Assembly: GCA_018806915.1 (NCBI GenBank)
Contig: JAGKQI010000045.1
Location: 248,001 to 312,000 of the forward strand
Length of the DNA: 64,000 nucleotides
Direction of reading: 5' to 3'
From: Phytophthora colocasiae
Lineage: Eukaryota > Oomycota > Peronosporomycetes > Peronosporales > Peronosporaceae
A model generated the notes under the pieces. That model was not told the DNA's origin, made no database searches, and saw only the letters and a list, made by a program, of their open reading frames with translations. Below, one piece after another: positions 41,632 to 53,693 of this stretch. Within the stretch, counting starts at the first letter, position 1; every line of letters begins with the position of its first letter. The translations under genes and the position numbers were made by a program.

Positions 41632-42861
41632 TTAGTGGTTTGCTACGTCGAGAGCAACTCCGCCGCGAGTTCCTTTTCTTTTTTTCTTTTGTTTTTTTTT
41701 GGGTGAAAACATGAGCGCGATAATCTTTTGGATGTTTTCGTCGCTGCAGTAGCCTTCCTCATCGAGAACTAAACGCGCCTGTTCCTTGGTGAGGGTCTTG
41801 TGGATTCGTTCAGAATAATCGGGATATCCTTCGACCACATAGCTGTCAAATTCACTTGGGTTGCTTTCTTTGACGCGTTCGATGAGTTCCTTTGTCGTAA
41901 AGAACTTACCGGTCTTACTATCTTTGCGCCCAACTCTATCAAAGAGGAGGTTTCGGTACCACTCCATCGCCTTCCGGTAAACGAGATCGCGAGTCAGAGG
42001 CATCATGTCCTTAATGCTTCGGCCTTGTGTGTCGATCTTCTTCTGCAACTCCTCGATCTTCGAAGACAGTTTCCTGTCCGTCTTTGCTGCTTCTTCGGTG
42101 CTTTCAGATAGCTTCACATTCAGCCTGTCAATCTCGTCATTCTGGACGGAGATGGTGTGGCGCAGGGCAGCAATTTTGACGTCCTGCTGGGTAAGTTTGA
42201 CGTCCTGCTGGGTAAGTTTGACGTTCTGGGCGGTAATTTGGTCAGTCAAACCCTTGATCTCAAGCGAGTGATCTCGTTCCATCGTGGTGATTTTGTCAGT
42301 CAGCCCCTTGATCTCAAGCGAGTGATCTCGTCGCATACTCGCAAGCTCAAGTGAGTGATCGCGTTGCAAATTCGTCAGGGCCGTGATTTGAGCCATCATC
42401 TCTGCCATGGTAGGCTCCTTCGCCACCTCTGAGGAGGAAGACATGTTGCTGGTCATCGGTACAGAAGGGTCTGGCGGAATCGGCTCTGTCGTCGATAGTC
42501 CCTCGACGGGTTGCAATGATGTGATCGATACTTCCTCAATCACTTCAACAGGCGTGGTTGGTAACGCGTCAATCGGTTGCAATCGCTTGAGGATGGCAAA
42601 CAGCGGTTGTGTGGGGCCAGCAAGCTGCTCCCACTTCTCCAATCGAGTGGAATCGGTCACTCGCGAGTCGAGGACCACGCTGGACCAATCGAGATTAGCT
42701 CCTGGAGTGCCGGTTTCGACTGAAAATTGATGTTCAAGCGTTTGTCGAAAGTTCCTTGACTCGGTAGAGTCTTGATGTAAGAGGTTACCGTCGATGGGCA
42801 CGAATGTCGTGTGAAAGATGATAGCGACACGAGCGAGTTTTCTTCGATTGGAGCGTGGCAT
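41632..42861 (-). CDS. Unit 7: coiled-coil protein, 409 aa, intact (longest)
   Basis: The longest family member in the array. It gains length from an 18-residue block (KGLTDKITTMERDHSLEI) inserted between RDHSLE blocks, plus two VKLTQQD heptads. The extra 18 residues equal one hendecad plus one heptad, so the coil register is kept. The N-terminal region has a local change (DGNLLHQDSTESRNF) produced by two compensating indels (near 42763 and 42782); the frame recovers at once. The basic tail KKKQKKKRKGTRGG is complete. Confidence 0.65.
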   Translation of the reverse strand: MPRSNRRKLARVAIIFHTTFVPIDGNLLHQDSTESRNFRQTLEHQFSVETGTPGANLDWSSVVLDSRVTDSTRLEKWEQLAGPTQPLFAILKRLQPIDALPTTPVEVIEEVSITSLQPVEGLSTTEPIPPDPSVPMTSNMSSSSEVAKEPTMAEMMAQITALTNLQRDHSLELASMRRDHSLEIKGLTDKITTMERDHSLEIKGLTDQITAQNVKLTQQDVKLTQQDVKIAALRHTISVQNDEIDRLNVKLSESTEEAAKTDRKLSSKIEELQKKIDTQGRSIKDMMPLTRDLVYRKAMEWYRNLLFDRVGRKDSKTGKFFTTKELIERVKESNPSEFDSYVVEGYPDYSERIHKTLTKEQARLVLDEEGYCSDENIQKIIALMFSPKKKQKKKRKGTRGGVALDVANH

Positions 42862-43289
42862 GCCTTCAGAATTTCTTGGGGAGTACTTGGTCAGGACGAG
42901 GAAAGTTGCGAAATGATCATCTGCGATGGTTGTTTTCCGGTGTAGCCTCTAAGCATCAATGCGCCTCCTTTGCGTAGAGCCGATTGATGGCTCGGAGGAG
43001 AGACTTGTGACTTGTGAGTAGTCTCTGCATGGAAATTGTGTGTTGGTAAATGTTGATACATCTACATGTATATGAAATACCAAGACATTGGGTGAGTAAT
43101 TCGAAACAATTGACAGCTTATGATGCGTTTATCCTTCGTAAGTAGCGAGAGAAGACCAAAAAATACAGTCTCAAAGGCCCAGAAGAGGTTCTTCTTCTTC
43201 AACTATGGTGCTTTCATGACGAAAGAGTATGCAAGGCCTTTTTAACCAATCATAGTGGGCATCTTAGGCATTTTTGCCATTTTAGCAAT

Positions 43290-44378
43290 ATGAGCGACGT
43301 AGCGCAGATCACGCTGGGGCTTGCGGGGCCCAAGACTGGCGCTAATGGGGCGTCCGCGAGTGATCTGGACCAGCTCAAGCCTTCTGGTACACCATTGGGA
43401 CGTGGCAAACAGGCCAGCAGCTCCTCCAAGCAGAAGAAGCTCACAGGAATGCAACGCGAAGTGCTGGAACTGTTAGAAAGCAACCATCGCGCCAGCCACG
43501 CGCTGTATCAAGGATTCGGCAAGACGAGTTTGAAACAGAAGTGGCAGGAACGCAAGAAGTCTCCAGCTGTCAAGTGGGTCCGTACCGGAAGGACTTCCAG
43601 GAGACTCAAGGTGGCCAGATTGGTATCACTTTGAGTGCAGAGTGGAAGGAGCCTGGACCTACCGACGACCCGGAGCAGAAGAAGAAGAGCATTGCTGCTT
43701 TGGAACGTGCGATGGCGTGGAGTTTCGGGTGGTTTGCAGAGCCATTGTACAATGGTGACTGACTACCCGCAGGTCATGAAGGATCGCTGTGGTGACAGAC
43801 TGCCGAAGTTCACGGAGGAGGAGAAGAAGTTGGTGAAGGGAAGGTCCGACTTCTTTGGCCTTAATAACTACACCTCGTGCTACGTCAAACCATCACCTGA
43901 ATTCGAGGCTGGAACACCTCCTCCGAACGACAACACTGGCGGGTTGGAGGCTGATGAAGGGTCACTGCATACCAAGACCCGTCCTGGGTACAGACCGGAG
44001 CTCCTTGGAACTACGTCACGCCATGGGGACTGAAGAAGTTGTGTGTGTACATCCACGAGAAATACCACCCGAAGAACGGCATCTACATCACTGAGAACGG
44101 CTCTGCGTGGCCGGATGTGACCAAGGAAGAGGCTCAGCAGGATACTCAACGCAAGAATGTTACCGCCAGTACATCGCCAACGTCCATGAGGCCATTACTG
44201 AAGGTGCAGACGTTCGTGGATACTTTGCTTGGAGCTTCTTTGACAACTACGAGTGGTCGATGGGCTATGGCATTCGGTTCGGGATGGTCTGGGTGGACTA
44301 CAAGACTCAAGAGCGCGTGCCGAGAAGTCGTCCTACTGGTACAAGCAGGCAACCGCCGACAACGGATTCACTATCTAG
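43290..44378 (+). pseudogene. Unit 8: DMAP1-like::GH1 chimeric remnant
   Basis: The DMAP1-like part has a private in-frame 3 bp insertion (AQITLGLAG). In GH1 a G is missing from the run near 43959 (GAAGGGTCAC), adding a frame change to the common GACT duplication. Unit 9 has lost two bases at the same place, so the G run is an indel hot spot. Confidence 0.85.
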
Positions 44379-44598
44379 AAAGATGCAGTGACTTTTGTAT
44401 GCTGCGGTCGGCAAGCTACACTACAAGTATGAATACATACGTGTGTTCCAACAATGATGGGCGTGCATTTGCTCTCCATTAATCTGAGCACTCACATGGA
44501 TAAAGTAAAGCGTAGTGTACATATTTTCTAGCAACAGAAGACTTTAGGATTCAGAAGACTTTAATAACATGTATGATACTTCAAAGTTCAAAGTGTAT

Positions 44599-45807
44599 TT
44601 AGTGGTTTGCTACGTCGAGAGCAACTCCGCCGCGAGTTCCTTTTCTTTTTTTCTTTTGTTTTTTTTTGGGTGAAAACATGAGCGCGATAATCTTTTGGAT
44701 GTTTTCGTCGCTGCAGTAGCCTTCCTCATCGAGAACTAAACGCGCCTGTTCCTTGGTGAGGGTCTTGTGGATTCGTTCAGAATAATCGGGATATCCTTCG
44801 ACCACATAGCTGTCAAATTCACTTGGGTTGCTTTCTTTGACGCGTTCGATGAGTTCCTTTGTCGTAAAGAACTTACCGGTCTTACTATCTTTGCGCCCAA
44901 CTCTATCAAAGAGGAGGTTTCGGTACCACTCCATCGCCTTCCGGTAAACGAGATCGCGAGTCAGAGGCATCATGTCCTTAATGCTTCGGCCTTGTGTGTC
45001 GATCTTCTTCTGCAACTCCTCGATCTTCGAAGACAGTTTCCTGTCCGTCTTTGCTGCTTCTTCGGTGCTTTCAGATAGCTTCACATTCAGCCTGTCAATC
45101 TCGTCATTCTGGACGGAGATGGTGTGGCGCAGGGCAGCAATTTTGACGTCCTGCTGGGTAAGTTTGACGTCCTGCTGGGTAAGTTTGACGTTCTGGGCGG
45201 TAATTTGGTCAGTCAAACCCTTGATCTCAAGTGAGTGATCTCGTCGCATACTCGCAAGCTCAAGCGAGTGATCTCGTCGCATACTCGCAAGCTCAAGCGA
45301 GTGATCGCGTTGCAAATTCGTCAGGGCCGTGATTTGAGCCATCATCTCTGCCATGGTAGGCTCCTTCGCCACCTCTGAGGAGGAAGACATGTTGCTGGTC
45401 ATCGGTACAGAAGGGTCTGGCGGAATCGGCTCTGTCGTCGATAGTCCCTCGACGGGTTGCAATGCTGTGATCGATACTTCCTCAATCACTTCAACAGGCG
45501 TGGTTGGTAACGCGTCAATCGGTTGCAATCGCTTGAGGATGGCAAACAGCGGTTGTGTGGGGCCAGCAAGCTGCTCCCACTTCTCCAATCGAGTGGAATC
45601 GGTCACTCGCGAGTCGAGGACCACGCTGGACCAATCGAGATTAGCTCCTGGAGTGCCGGTTTCGACTGAAAATTGATGTTCAAGCGTTTGTCGAAAGTTC
45701 CTTGACTCGAGTAGAGTCTTGATGTAAGGGTTACCGTCGATGGGCACGAATGTCGTGTGAAAGATGATAGCGACACGAGCGAGTTTTCTTCGATTGGAGC
45801 GTGGCAT
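44599..45807 (-). CDS. Unit 8: coiled-coil protein, 402 aa, intact (reference copy)
   Basis: Residue map: basic start 1-12; conserved N-terminal part 13-95; Pro/Thr/Ser linker 96-150; coil from about 153 to 275, including three RDHSLELASM blocks of 11 residues (167-194) and two VKLTQQD blocks of 7 residues (207-220); C-terminal domain 279-380 with LTRDLVYRKAMEWYRNLLF and a charged segment to IIALMFSP; basic tail 381-393 (KKKQKKKRKGTRG). No signal peptide or membrane segment. A nuclear or DNA/RNA-associated oligomer is a reasonable guess from the coil and basic tail, but no function is shown. Confidence 0.65.
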   Translation of the reverse strand: MPRSNRRKLARVAIIFHTTFVPIDGNPYIKTLLESRNFRQTLEHQFSVETGTPGANLDWSSVVLDSRVTDSTRLEKWEQLAGPTQPLFAILKRLQPIDALPTTPVEVIEEVSITALQPVEGLSTTEPIPPDPSVPMTSNMSSSSEVAKEPTMAEMMAQITALTNLQRDHSLELASMRRDHSLELASMRRDHSLEIKGLTDQITAQNVKLTQQDVKLTQQDVKIAALRHTISVQNDEIDRLNVKLSESTEEAAKTDRKLSSKIEELQKKIDTQGRSIKDMMPLTRDLVYRKAMEWYRNLLFDRVGRKDSKTGKFFTTKELIERVKESNPSEFDSYVVEGYPDYSERIHKTLTKEQARLVLDEEGYCSDENIQKIIALMFSPKKKQKKKRKGTRGGVALDVANH

Positions 45808-46237
45808 GCCTTCAGAATTTCTTGGGGAGTACTTGGTCAGGACGAGGAAAGTTGCGAAATGATCATCTGCGATGGTTGTTTTCCGGTGTAGCCTCTAAGC
45901 ATCAATGCGCCTCCTTTGCGTAGAGCCGATTGATGGCTCGGAGGAGAGACTTGTGACTTGTGAGTAGTCTCTGCATGGAAATTGTGTGTTGGTAAATGTT
46001 GATACATCTACATGTATATGAAATACCAAGACATTGGGTGAGTAATTCGAAACAATTGACAGCTTATGATGCGTTTATCCTTCGTAAGTAGCGAGAGAAG
46101 ACCAAAAAATACAGTCTCAAAGGCCCAGAAGAGGTTCTTCTTCTTCAACTATGGTGCTTTCATGACGAAAGAGTATGCAAGGCCTTTTTAACCAATCATA
46201 GTGGTCATCTTAGGCATTTTTTTGCCATTTTAGCAAT

Positions 46238-47322
<1,085 letters not shown>

Positions 47323-47542
47323 AAAGATGCAGTGACTTTTGTATGCTGCGGTCGGCAAGCTACACTACAAGTATGAATACATACGTGTGTTCCAACAATG
47401 ATGGGCGTGCATTTGCTCTCCATTAATCTGAGCACTCACATGGATAAAGTAAAGCGTAGTGTACATATTTTCTAGCAACAGAAGACTTTAGGATTCAGAA
47501 GACTTTAAGAACATGTATGATACTTCAAAGTTCAAAGTGTAT

Positions 47543-48751
47543 TTAGTGGTTTGCTACGTCGAGAGCAACTCCGCCGCGAGTTCCTTTTCTTTTTTCTTTT
47601 GTTTTTTTTTTGGGTGAAAACATGAGCGCGATAATCTTTTGGATGTTTTCGTCGCTGCAGTAGCCTTCCTCATCGAGAACTAAACGCGCCTGTTCCTTGG
47701 TGAGGGTCTTGTGGATTCGTTCAGAATAATTAGGATATCCTTTGATCGCATAGCTGTCAAATTCACTTGGGTTGCTTTCTTTGACGCGTTCGATGAGTTC
47801 CTTTGTCGTAAAGAACTTACCGGTCTTACTATCTTTGCGCCCAACTCTATCAAAGAGGAGGTTTCGGTACCACTCCATCGCCTTCCGGTAAACGAGATCG
47901 CGAGTCAGAGGCATCATGTCCTTAATGCTTCGGCCTTGTGTGTCGATCTTCTTCTGCAACTCCTCGATCTTCGAAGACAGTTTCCTGTCCGTCTTTGCTG
48001 CTTCTTCGGTGCTTTCAGATAGCTTCACATTCAGCCTGTCAATCTCGTCATTCTGGACGGAGATGGTGTGGCGCAGGGCAGCAATTTTGACGTCCTGCTG
48101 GGTAAGTTTGACGTCCTGCTGGGTAAGTTTGACGTTCTGGGCGGTAATTTGGTCAGTCAAACCCTTGATCTCAAGTGAGTGATCTCGTCGCATACTCGCA
48201 AGCTCAAGCGAGTGATCTCGTCGCATACTCGCAAGCTCAAGCGAGTGATCGCGTTGCAAATTCGTCAGGGCCGTGATTTGAGCCATCATATCTGCCATGG
48301 TAGGCTCCTTCGCCACCTCTGAGGAGGAAGACATGTTGCTGGTCATCGGTACAGAAGGGTCTGGCGGAATCGGCTCTGTCGTCGATAGTCCCTCGACGGG
48401 TTGCAATGATGTGATCGATACTTCCTCAATCACTTCAACAGGCGTGGTTGGTAACGCGTCAATCGGTTGCAATCGCTTGAGGATGGCAAACAGCGGTTGT
48501 GTGGGGCCAGCAAGCTGCTCCCACTTCTCCAATCGAGTGGAATCGGTCACTCGCGAGTCGAGGACCACGCTGGACCAATCGAGATTAGCTCCTGGAGTGC
48601 CGGTTTCGACTGAAAATTGATGTTCAAGCGTTTGTCGAAAGTTCCTTGACTCGAGTAGAGTCTTGATGTAAGGGTTACCGTCGATGGGCACGAATGTCGT
48701 GTGAAAGATGATAGCGACACGACAGAGTTTTCTTCGATTGGAGCGTGGCAT
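47543..48751 (-). CDS. Unit 9: coiled-coil protein, 402 aa, intact
   Basis: Same length and block pattern as unit 8. Differences are a KLCRVA start (shared with units 1, 10 and 11), MADMMAQ, and SYAIKGYPNYSER in place of SYVVEGYPDYSER. That replacement resembles unit 5 at the DNA level (GAATAATTAGGATATCC), so a short tract may have been exchanged. Confidence 0.65.
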   Translation of the reverse strand: MPRSNRRKLCRVAIIFHTTFVPIDGNPYIKTLLESRNFRQTLEHQFSVETGTPGANLDWSSVVLDSRVTDSTRLEKWEQLAGPTQPLFAILKRLQPIDALPTTPVEVIEEVSITSLQPVEGLSTTEPIPPDPSVPMTSNMSSSSEVAKEPTMADMMAQITALTNLQRDHSLELASMRRDHSLELASMRRDHSLEIKGLTDQITAQNVKLTQQDVKLTQQDVKIAALRHTISVQNDEIDRLNVKLSESTEEAAKTDRKLSSKIEELQKKIDTQGRSIKDMMPLTRDLVYRKAMEWYRNLLFDRVGRKDSKTGKFFTTKELIERVKESNPSEFDSYAIKGYPNYSERIHKTLTKEQARLVLDEEGYCSDENIQKIIALMFSPKKKTKEKRKGTRGGVALDVANH

Positions 48752-49182
48752 GCCTTCAGAATTTCTTGGGGAGTACTTGGTCAGGACGAGGAAAGTTGCG
48801 AAATGATCATCTGCGATGGTTGTTTTCCGGTGTAGCCTCTAAGCATCAATGCGCCTCCTTTGCGTAGAGCCGATTGATGGCTCGGAGGAGAGACTTGTGA
48901 CTTGTGAGTAGTCTCTGCATGGAAATTGTGTGCTGGTAAATGTTGATACATCTACATGTATATGAAATACCAAGACATTGGGTGAGTAATTCGAAACAAT
49001 TGACAGCTTATGATGCGTTTATCCTTCGTAAGTAGCGAGAGAAGACCAAAAAATACAGTCTCAAAGGCCCAGAAGAGGTTCTTCTTCTTCAACTATGGTG
49101 CTTTCATGACGAAAGAGTATGCAAGGCCTTTTTTAACCAATCATAGTGGGCATCTTAGGCATTTTTTTGCCATTTTAGCAAT

Positions 49183-49959
49183 ATGAGCGACGTAGCGCAG
49201 ATCCTGGGGCTTGCGGGGCCCAAGACTGGCGCTAATGGGGCGTCCACGAGTGATCTGGACCAGCTCAAACACCATTGGGACGTGGCAAACAGACCAGCAG
49301 CTCCTCCAAGCAGAAGAAGCTCACTGGAATGCAACGCGAAGTGCTGGAACTGTTAGAAAGCAACCATCGCGCCAGCCACGCGCTGTATCAAGGCTTTGGC
49401 AACGCAAGAAGTCTCCAGCTGTCAAGTGGGTCCGTACCGGAAGGACTTCCAGGAGACTCAAGGTGGCCAGATTGGTATCACTTTGAGTGCAGAGTGGAAG
49501 GAGCCTGGACCTACCGACGACCCGGAGCAGAAGAAGAAGAGCATTGCTGCTTTGGAACGTGCGATGGCGTGGAGTTTCGGGTGGTTTGCAGAGCCATTGT
49601 ACAATGGTGACTGACTACCCGCAGGTCATGAAGGATCGCTGTGGTGACAGACTGCCGAAGTTCACGGAGGAGGAGAAGAAGTTGGTGAAGGGAAGATGTG
49701 ACCAAGGAAGAGGCTCAGCAGGATACTCAACGCAAGAATGTTACCGCCAGTACATCGCCAACGTCCATGAGGCCATTACTGAAGGTGCAGACGTTCGTGG
49801 ATACTTTGCTTGGAGCTTCTTTGACAACTACGAGTGGTCGATGGGCTATGACATTCGGTTCGGGATGGTCTGGGTGGACTACAAGACTCAAGAGCGCGTG
49901 CCGAGAAGTCGTCCTACTGGTACAAGCAGGCAACCGCCGACAACGGATTCACTATCTAG
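49183..49959 (+). pseudogene. Unit 10: DMAP1-like::GH1 remnant with large GH1 deletion
   Basis: The shortest unit. It shares the 28 bp linker deletion with unit 1 and has a private 10 bp loss in CAGCTCAAACACC. About 0.27 kb of GH1 is gone at 49695 (GGGAAG joined to ATGTGACC), removing the residues equivalent to GH1 A 297-387, including the nucleophile. It changes GYDIRFG near 49850. Confidence 0.85.
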
Positions 49960-50315
49960 AAAGATGCAGTGACTTTTGTATGCTGCGGTCGGCAAGCTAC
50001 ACTACAAGTATGAATACATACGTGTGTTCCAACAATGATGGGCGTGCATTTGCTCTCCATTAATCTGAGCACTCACATGGATAAAGTAAAGCGTAGTGTA
50101 CATATTTTCTAGCAACAGAAGACTTTAGGATTCAGAAGACTTTAATAACATGTATGATACTTCAAAGTTCAAAGTGTATTTAGTGGTTTGCTACGTCGAG
50201 AGCAACTCCGCCGCGAGTTCCTTTTCTTTTTTTCTTTTGCTTTCTTTTGTTTTTTTTGGGTGAAAACATGAGCGCGATAATCTTTTGGATGTTTTCGTCG
50301 CTGCAGTAGCCTTCC

Positions 50316-51329
50316 TCATCGAGAACTAAACGCGCCTGTTCCGGTGAGGGTCTTGTGGATTCGTTCAGAATAATCGGGATATCCTTCGACCACATAGCTG
50401 TCAAATTCACTTGGGTTGCTTTCTTTGACGCGTTCGATGAGTTCCTTTGTCGTAAAGAACTTACCGGTCTTACTATCTTTGCGCCCAACTCTATCAAAGA
50501 GGAGGTTTCGGTACCACTCCATCGCCTTCCGGTAAACGAGATCGCGAGTCAGAGGCATCATGTCCTTAATGCTTCGGCCTTGTGTGTCGATCTTCTTCTG
50601 CAACTCCTCGATCTTCGAAGACAGTTTCCTGTCCGTCTTTGCTGCATCCTCGAGTTTCATATCCAAGACGTCGATCTGGTTGTTCTGGGCGGAGATGGTG
50701 TCGCGCAGGGCAGCAATTCTGACGTCCTGGGAGGTAATTTTGTCAGTCAGTCCCTTGATCTCAAGCGAGTGATCTCGTTCCATCGTGGTGATTTTGTCAG
50801 TCAGCCCCTTGATCTCAAGCGAGTGATCGCGTTGCAAATTCGTCAGGGCCGTGATTTGAGCCATCATCTCTGCCATGGTAGGCTCCTTCGCCACCTCTGA
50901 GGAGGAAGACATGTTGCTGGTCATCGGTACAGAAGGGTCTGGCGGAATCGGCTCTGTCGTCGATAGTCCCTCGACGGGTTGCAATGCTGTGATCGATACT
51001 TCCTCAATCACTTCAACAGGCGTGGTTGGTAACGCGTCAATCGGTTGCAATCGCTTGAGGATGGCAAACAGCGGTTGTGTGGGGCCAGCAAGCTGCTCCC
51101 ACTTCTCCAATCGAGTGGAATCGGTCACTCGCGAGTCGAGGACCACGCTGGACCAATCGAGATTAGCTCCTGGAGTGCCGGTTTCGACTGAAAATTGATG
51201 TTCAAGCGTTTGTCGAAAGTTCCTTGACTCGAGTAGAGTCTTGATGTAAGGGTTACCGTCGATGGGCACGAATGTCGTGTGAAAGATGATAGCGACACGA
51301 CAGAGTTTTCTTCGATTGGAGCGTGGCAT
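50316..51329 (-). CDS. Unit 10: coiled-coil protein, 337 aa, altered C-terminus
   Basis: Coil of the LTDKITTMERDHSLEIKGLTDKITSQDVRIAALRD type with only two RDHSLE blocks, no VKLTQQ blocks and the short DMKLEDAAK. It therefore combines a block seen in units 6 and 7 with the coil end of unit 1. The same 2 nt deletion as in unit 3 gives the GTGAFSSR ending and loss of the basic tail, which continues out of frame to 50180. Confidence 0.55.
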   Translation of the reverse strand: MPRSNRRKLCRVAIIFHTTFVPIDGNPYIKTLLESRNFRQTLEHQFSVETGTPGANLDWSSVVLDSRVTDSTRLEKWEQLAGPTQPLFAILKRLQPIDALPTTPVEVIEEVSITALQPVEGLSTTEPIPPDPSVPMTSNMSSSSEVAKEPTMAEMMAQITALTNLQRDHSLEIKGLTDKITTMERDHSLEIKGLTDKITSQDVRIAALRDTISAQNNQIDVLDMKLEDAAKTDRKLSSKIEELQKKIDTQGRSIKDMMPLTRDLVYRKAMEWYRNLLFDRVGRKDSKTGKFFTTKELIERVKESNPSEFDSYVVEGYPDYSERIHKTLTGTGAFSSR

Positions 51330-51758
51330 GCCTTCAGAATTTCTTGGGGAGTACTTGGTCAGGACGAGGAAAGTTGCGAAATGATCATCTGCGATGGTTG
51401 TTTTCCGGTGTAGCCTCTAAGCATCAATGCGCCTCCTTTGCGTAGCCGATTGATGGCTCGGAGGAGAGACTTGTGACTTGTGAGTAGTCTCTGCATGGAA
51501 ATTGTGTGTTGGTAAATGTTGATACATCTACATGTATATGAAATACCAAGACATTGGGTGAGTAATTCGAAACAATTGACAGCTTATGATGCGTTTATCC
51601 TTCGTAAGTAGCGAGAGAAGACCAAAAAATACAGTCTCAAAGGCCCAGAAGAGGTTCTTCTTCTTCAACTATGGTGCTTTCATGACGAAAGAGTATGCAA
51701 GGCCTTTTTTAACCAATCATAGTGGCATCTTGGGCATTTTTTTGCCATTTTAGCAATA

Positions 51759-52845
51759 ATGAGCGACGTAGCGCAGATCCTGGGGATTGCAGGGCCCAAG
51801 GCTGGCGCTAACTAGGCGTCCACGAGTGATCTGGACCAGCTCAAGCCTTCTGGTACACCATTGGGACGTGGCAAACAGGCCAGCAGCTCCTCCAAGCAGA
51901 AGAAGCTCACAGGAATGCAACGCGAAGTGCTGGAACTGCTAGAGAGCAACCATCGCGCCAGCCACGCGCTGTATCAAGGATTCGGCAAGACGAGTTTGAA
52001 ACAGAAGTGGCAGGAACGCAAGAAGTCTCCAGCTGTCAAGTGGGTCCGTACCGGAAGGACTTCCAGGAGACTCAAGGTGGCCAGATTGGTATCACTTTGA
52101 GTGCAGAGTGGAAGGAGCCTGGACCTACCGACGACCCGGAGCAGAAGAAGAAGAGCATTGCTGCTTTGGAACGTGCGATGGCGTGGAGTTTCGGGTGGTT
52201 TGCAGAGCCATTGTACAATGGTGACTGACTACCCGCAGGTCATGAAGGATCGCTGTGGTGACAGACTGCCGAAGTTCACGGAAGAGGAGAAGAAGTTGGT
52301 GAAGGGAAGCTCCGACTTCTTTGGTCTTAATAACTACACCTCGTGCTACGTCAAACCATCACCTGAATTCGAGGCTGGAACACCTCCTCCGAACGACAAC
52401 ACTGGCGGGTTGGAGGCTGATGAAGGGGTCACTGCATACCAAGACCCGTCCTGGGTACAGACCGGAGCTCCTTGGAACTACGTCACGCCATGGGGACTGA
52501 AGAAGTTGTGTGTGTACATCCACGAGAAATACCACCCGAAGAACGGCATCTACATCACTGAGAACGGCTCTGTGTGGCCGGATGTGACCAAGGAAGAGGC
52601 TCAGCAGGATACTCAACGCAAGAATGTTACCGCCAGTACATCGCCAACGTCCATGAGGCCATTACTGAAGGTGCAGACGTTCGTGGATACTTTGCTTGGA
52701 GCTTCTTTGACAACTACGAGTGGTCGATGGGCTATGGCATTCGGTTCGGGGTGGTCTGGGTGGACTACAAGACTCAAGAGCGCGTGCCGAGAAGTCGTCC
52801 TACTGGTACAAGCAGGCAACCGCCGACAACGGATTCACTATCTAG
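51759..52845 (+). pseudogene. Unit 11: DMAP1-like::GH1 chimeric remnant
   Basis: The start resembles unit 5 (ILGIAGPK), but TAG replaces a codon at GCTAACTAGG (51811-51813), a nonsense change early in the DMAP1-like part. GH1 keeps GGAAGCTCCGAC (KGSSDFF) as in GH1 A where most units have KGRSDFF, and has the common GACT duplication. A private G to A gives ENGSVW at the nucleophile motif. The Gypsy element lies 120 bp downstream. Confidence 0.85.
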
Positions 52846-52961
52846 AAAGATGCAGTGACTTTTGTATGCTGCGGTCGGCAAGCTACACTACAAGTATGAA
52901 TACATACGTGTGTTCCAACAATGATGGGCGTGCATTTGCTCTCCATTAATCTGAGCACTCA

Positions 52962-52965
52962 CATG
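52962..52965. repeat. Target-site duplication, left copy (CATG)
   Basis: CATG precedes the left LTR and recurs directly after the right LTR (62442-62445). Uninterrupted units read CTCACATGGATAAAG here, so the insertion point and duplication are clear by comparison with ten empty sites. Confidence 0.9.
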
Positions 52966-53693
52966 TGTAACGTGTCTAGTCTAGCTCTGCACGCCGAGCT
53001 TTGGTCGCCCAGTGCTGATGGGTCCAAGCGTCCGTTGGCCGTCGGTAGAGGAACTTCCACTACCCCGCCGGTGTGTATCGTACTGACACACGACCTATTT
53101 GTATTTGTCTTTCCGTCTGTTTTAGGTAGGCTACGACTAGCTCTAAGCCTCGTCAATAGACTCACTACGTTCGTTCGTATCCGTTGTCGTCGTACAAGTA
53201 CGAGTTGCTGTCGCCGACCACTTGGACTTGCACCTCGTGTACCGTCCTACTCGTCGCAGCCGTCGATAGCGTGGAGACCGTTGTCTTCACTCGCACCTGT
53301 CCGTCGTTCGTCCGTCCAAGTACCAGCACTCGTCCACCGTTGTGTCCAAGTACCAGTCGTCCACCGTTCGTTCGTCCAAATGCCCGCACTCGTCCACCGT
53401 TGTGTCCTAGCGCTAGCCGTTCACCGTTCGTCCGTCTCGAGGTCGTCGTATGGGCTCACTCCTGAGTCCTGGGGTTGCGGAACTGGGTTCGTGCTCGCTT
53501 GCCGTCCAGTTCGTAAGTGAGACTCCTGCTCGTCATTCCAGTCCAGGTCCAGCTCGTCGTGGCGGTCCTGTAGCACCATGCGTCCAATCCTCAGCGATCG
53601 TCGCTGGCTACACGTGCTACCGCGTGGCGGTATCTTCACCACTTCAACCACCGTCTGCTCGACGTCCGTGCCGGAATGTTGGAGCCCATTACA
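52966..53693 (-). repeat. Left LTR (3' LTR of the minus-strand element)
   Basis: 728 bp, ends TGTAA and TTACA. It contains a minisatellite-like stretch of related GTCCACCGTTG / CGTCCAAGTACCAG words around 53310-53420. The integrase frame continues ~270 nt into this LTR. Confidence 0.9.

Noticed and set aside
52921..53520. Plus-strand open frames in both LTRs
   Set aside because: They are repeated only because the LTR is repeated, and they are antisense to the integrase tail. No evidence of a product.
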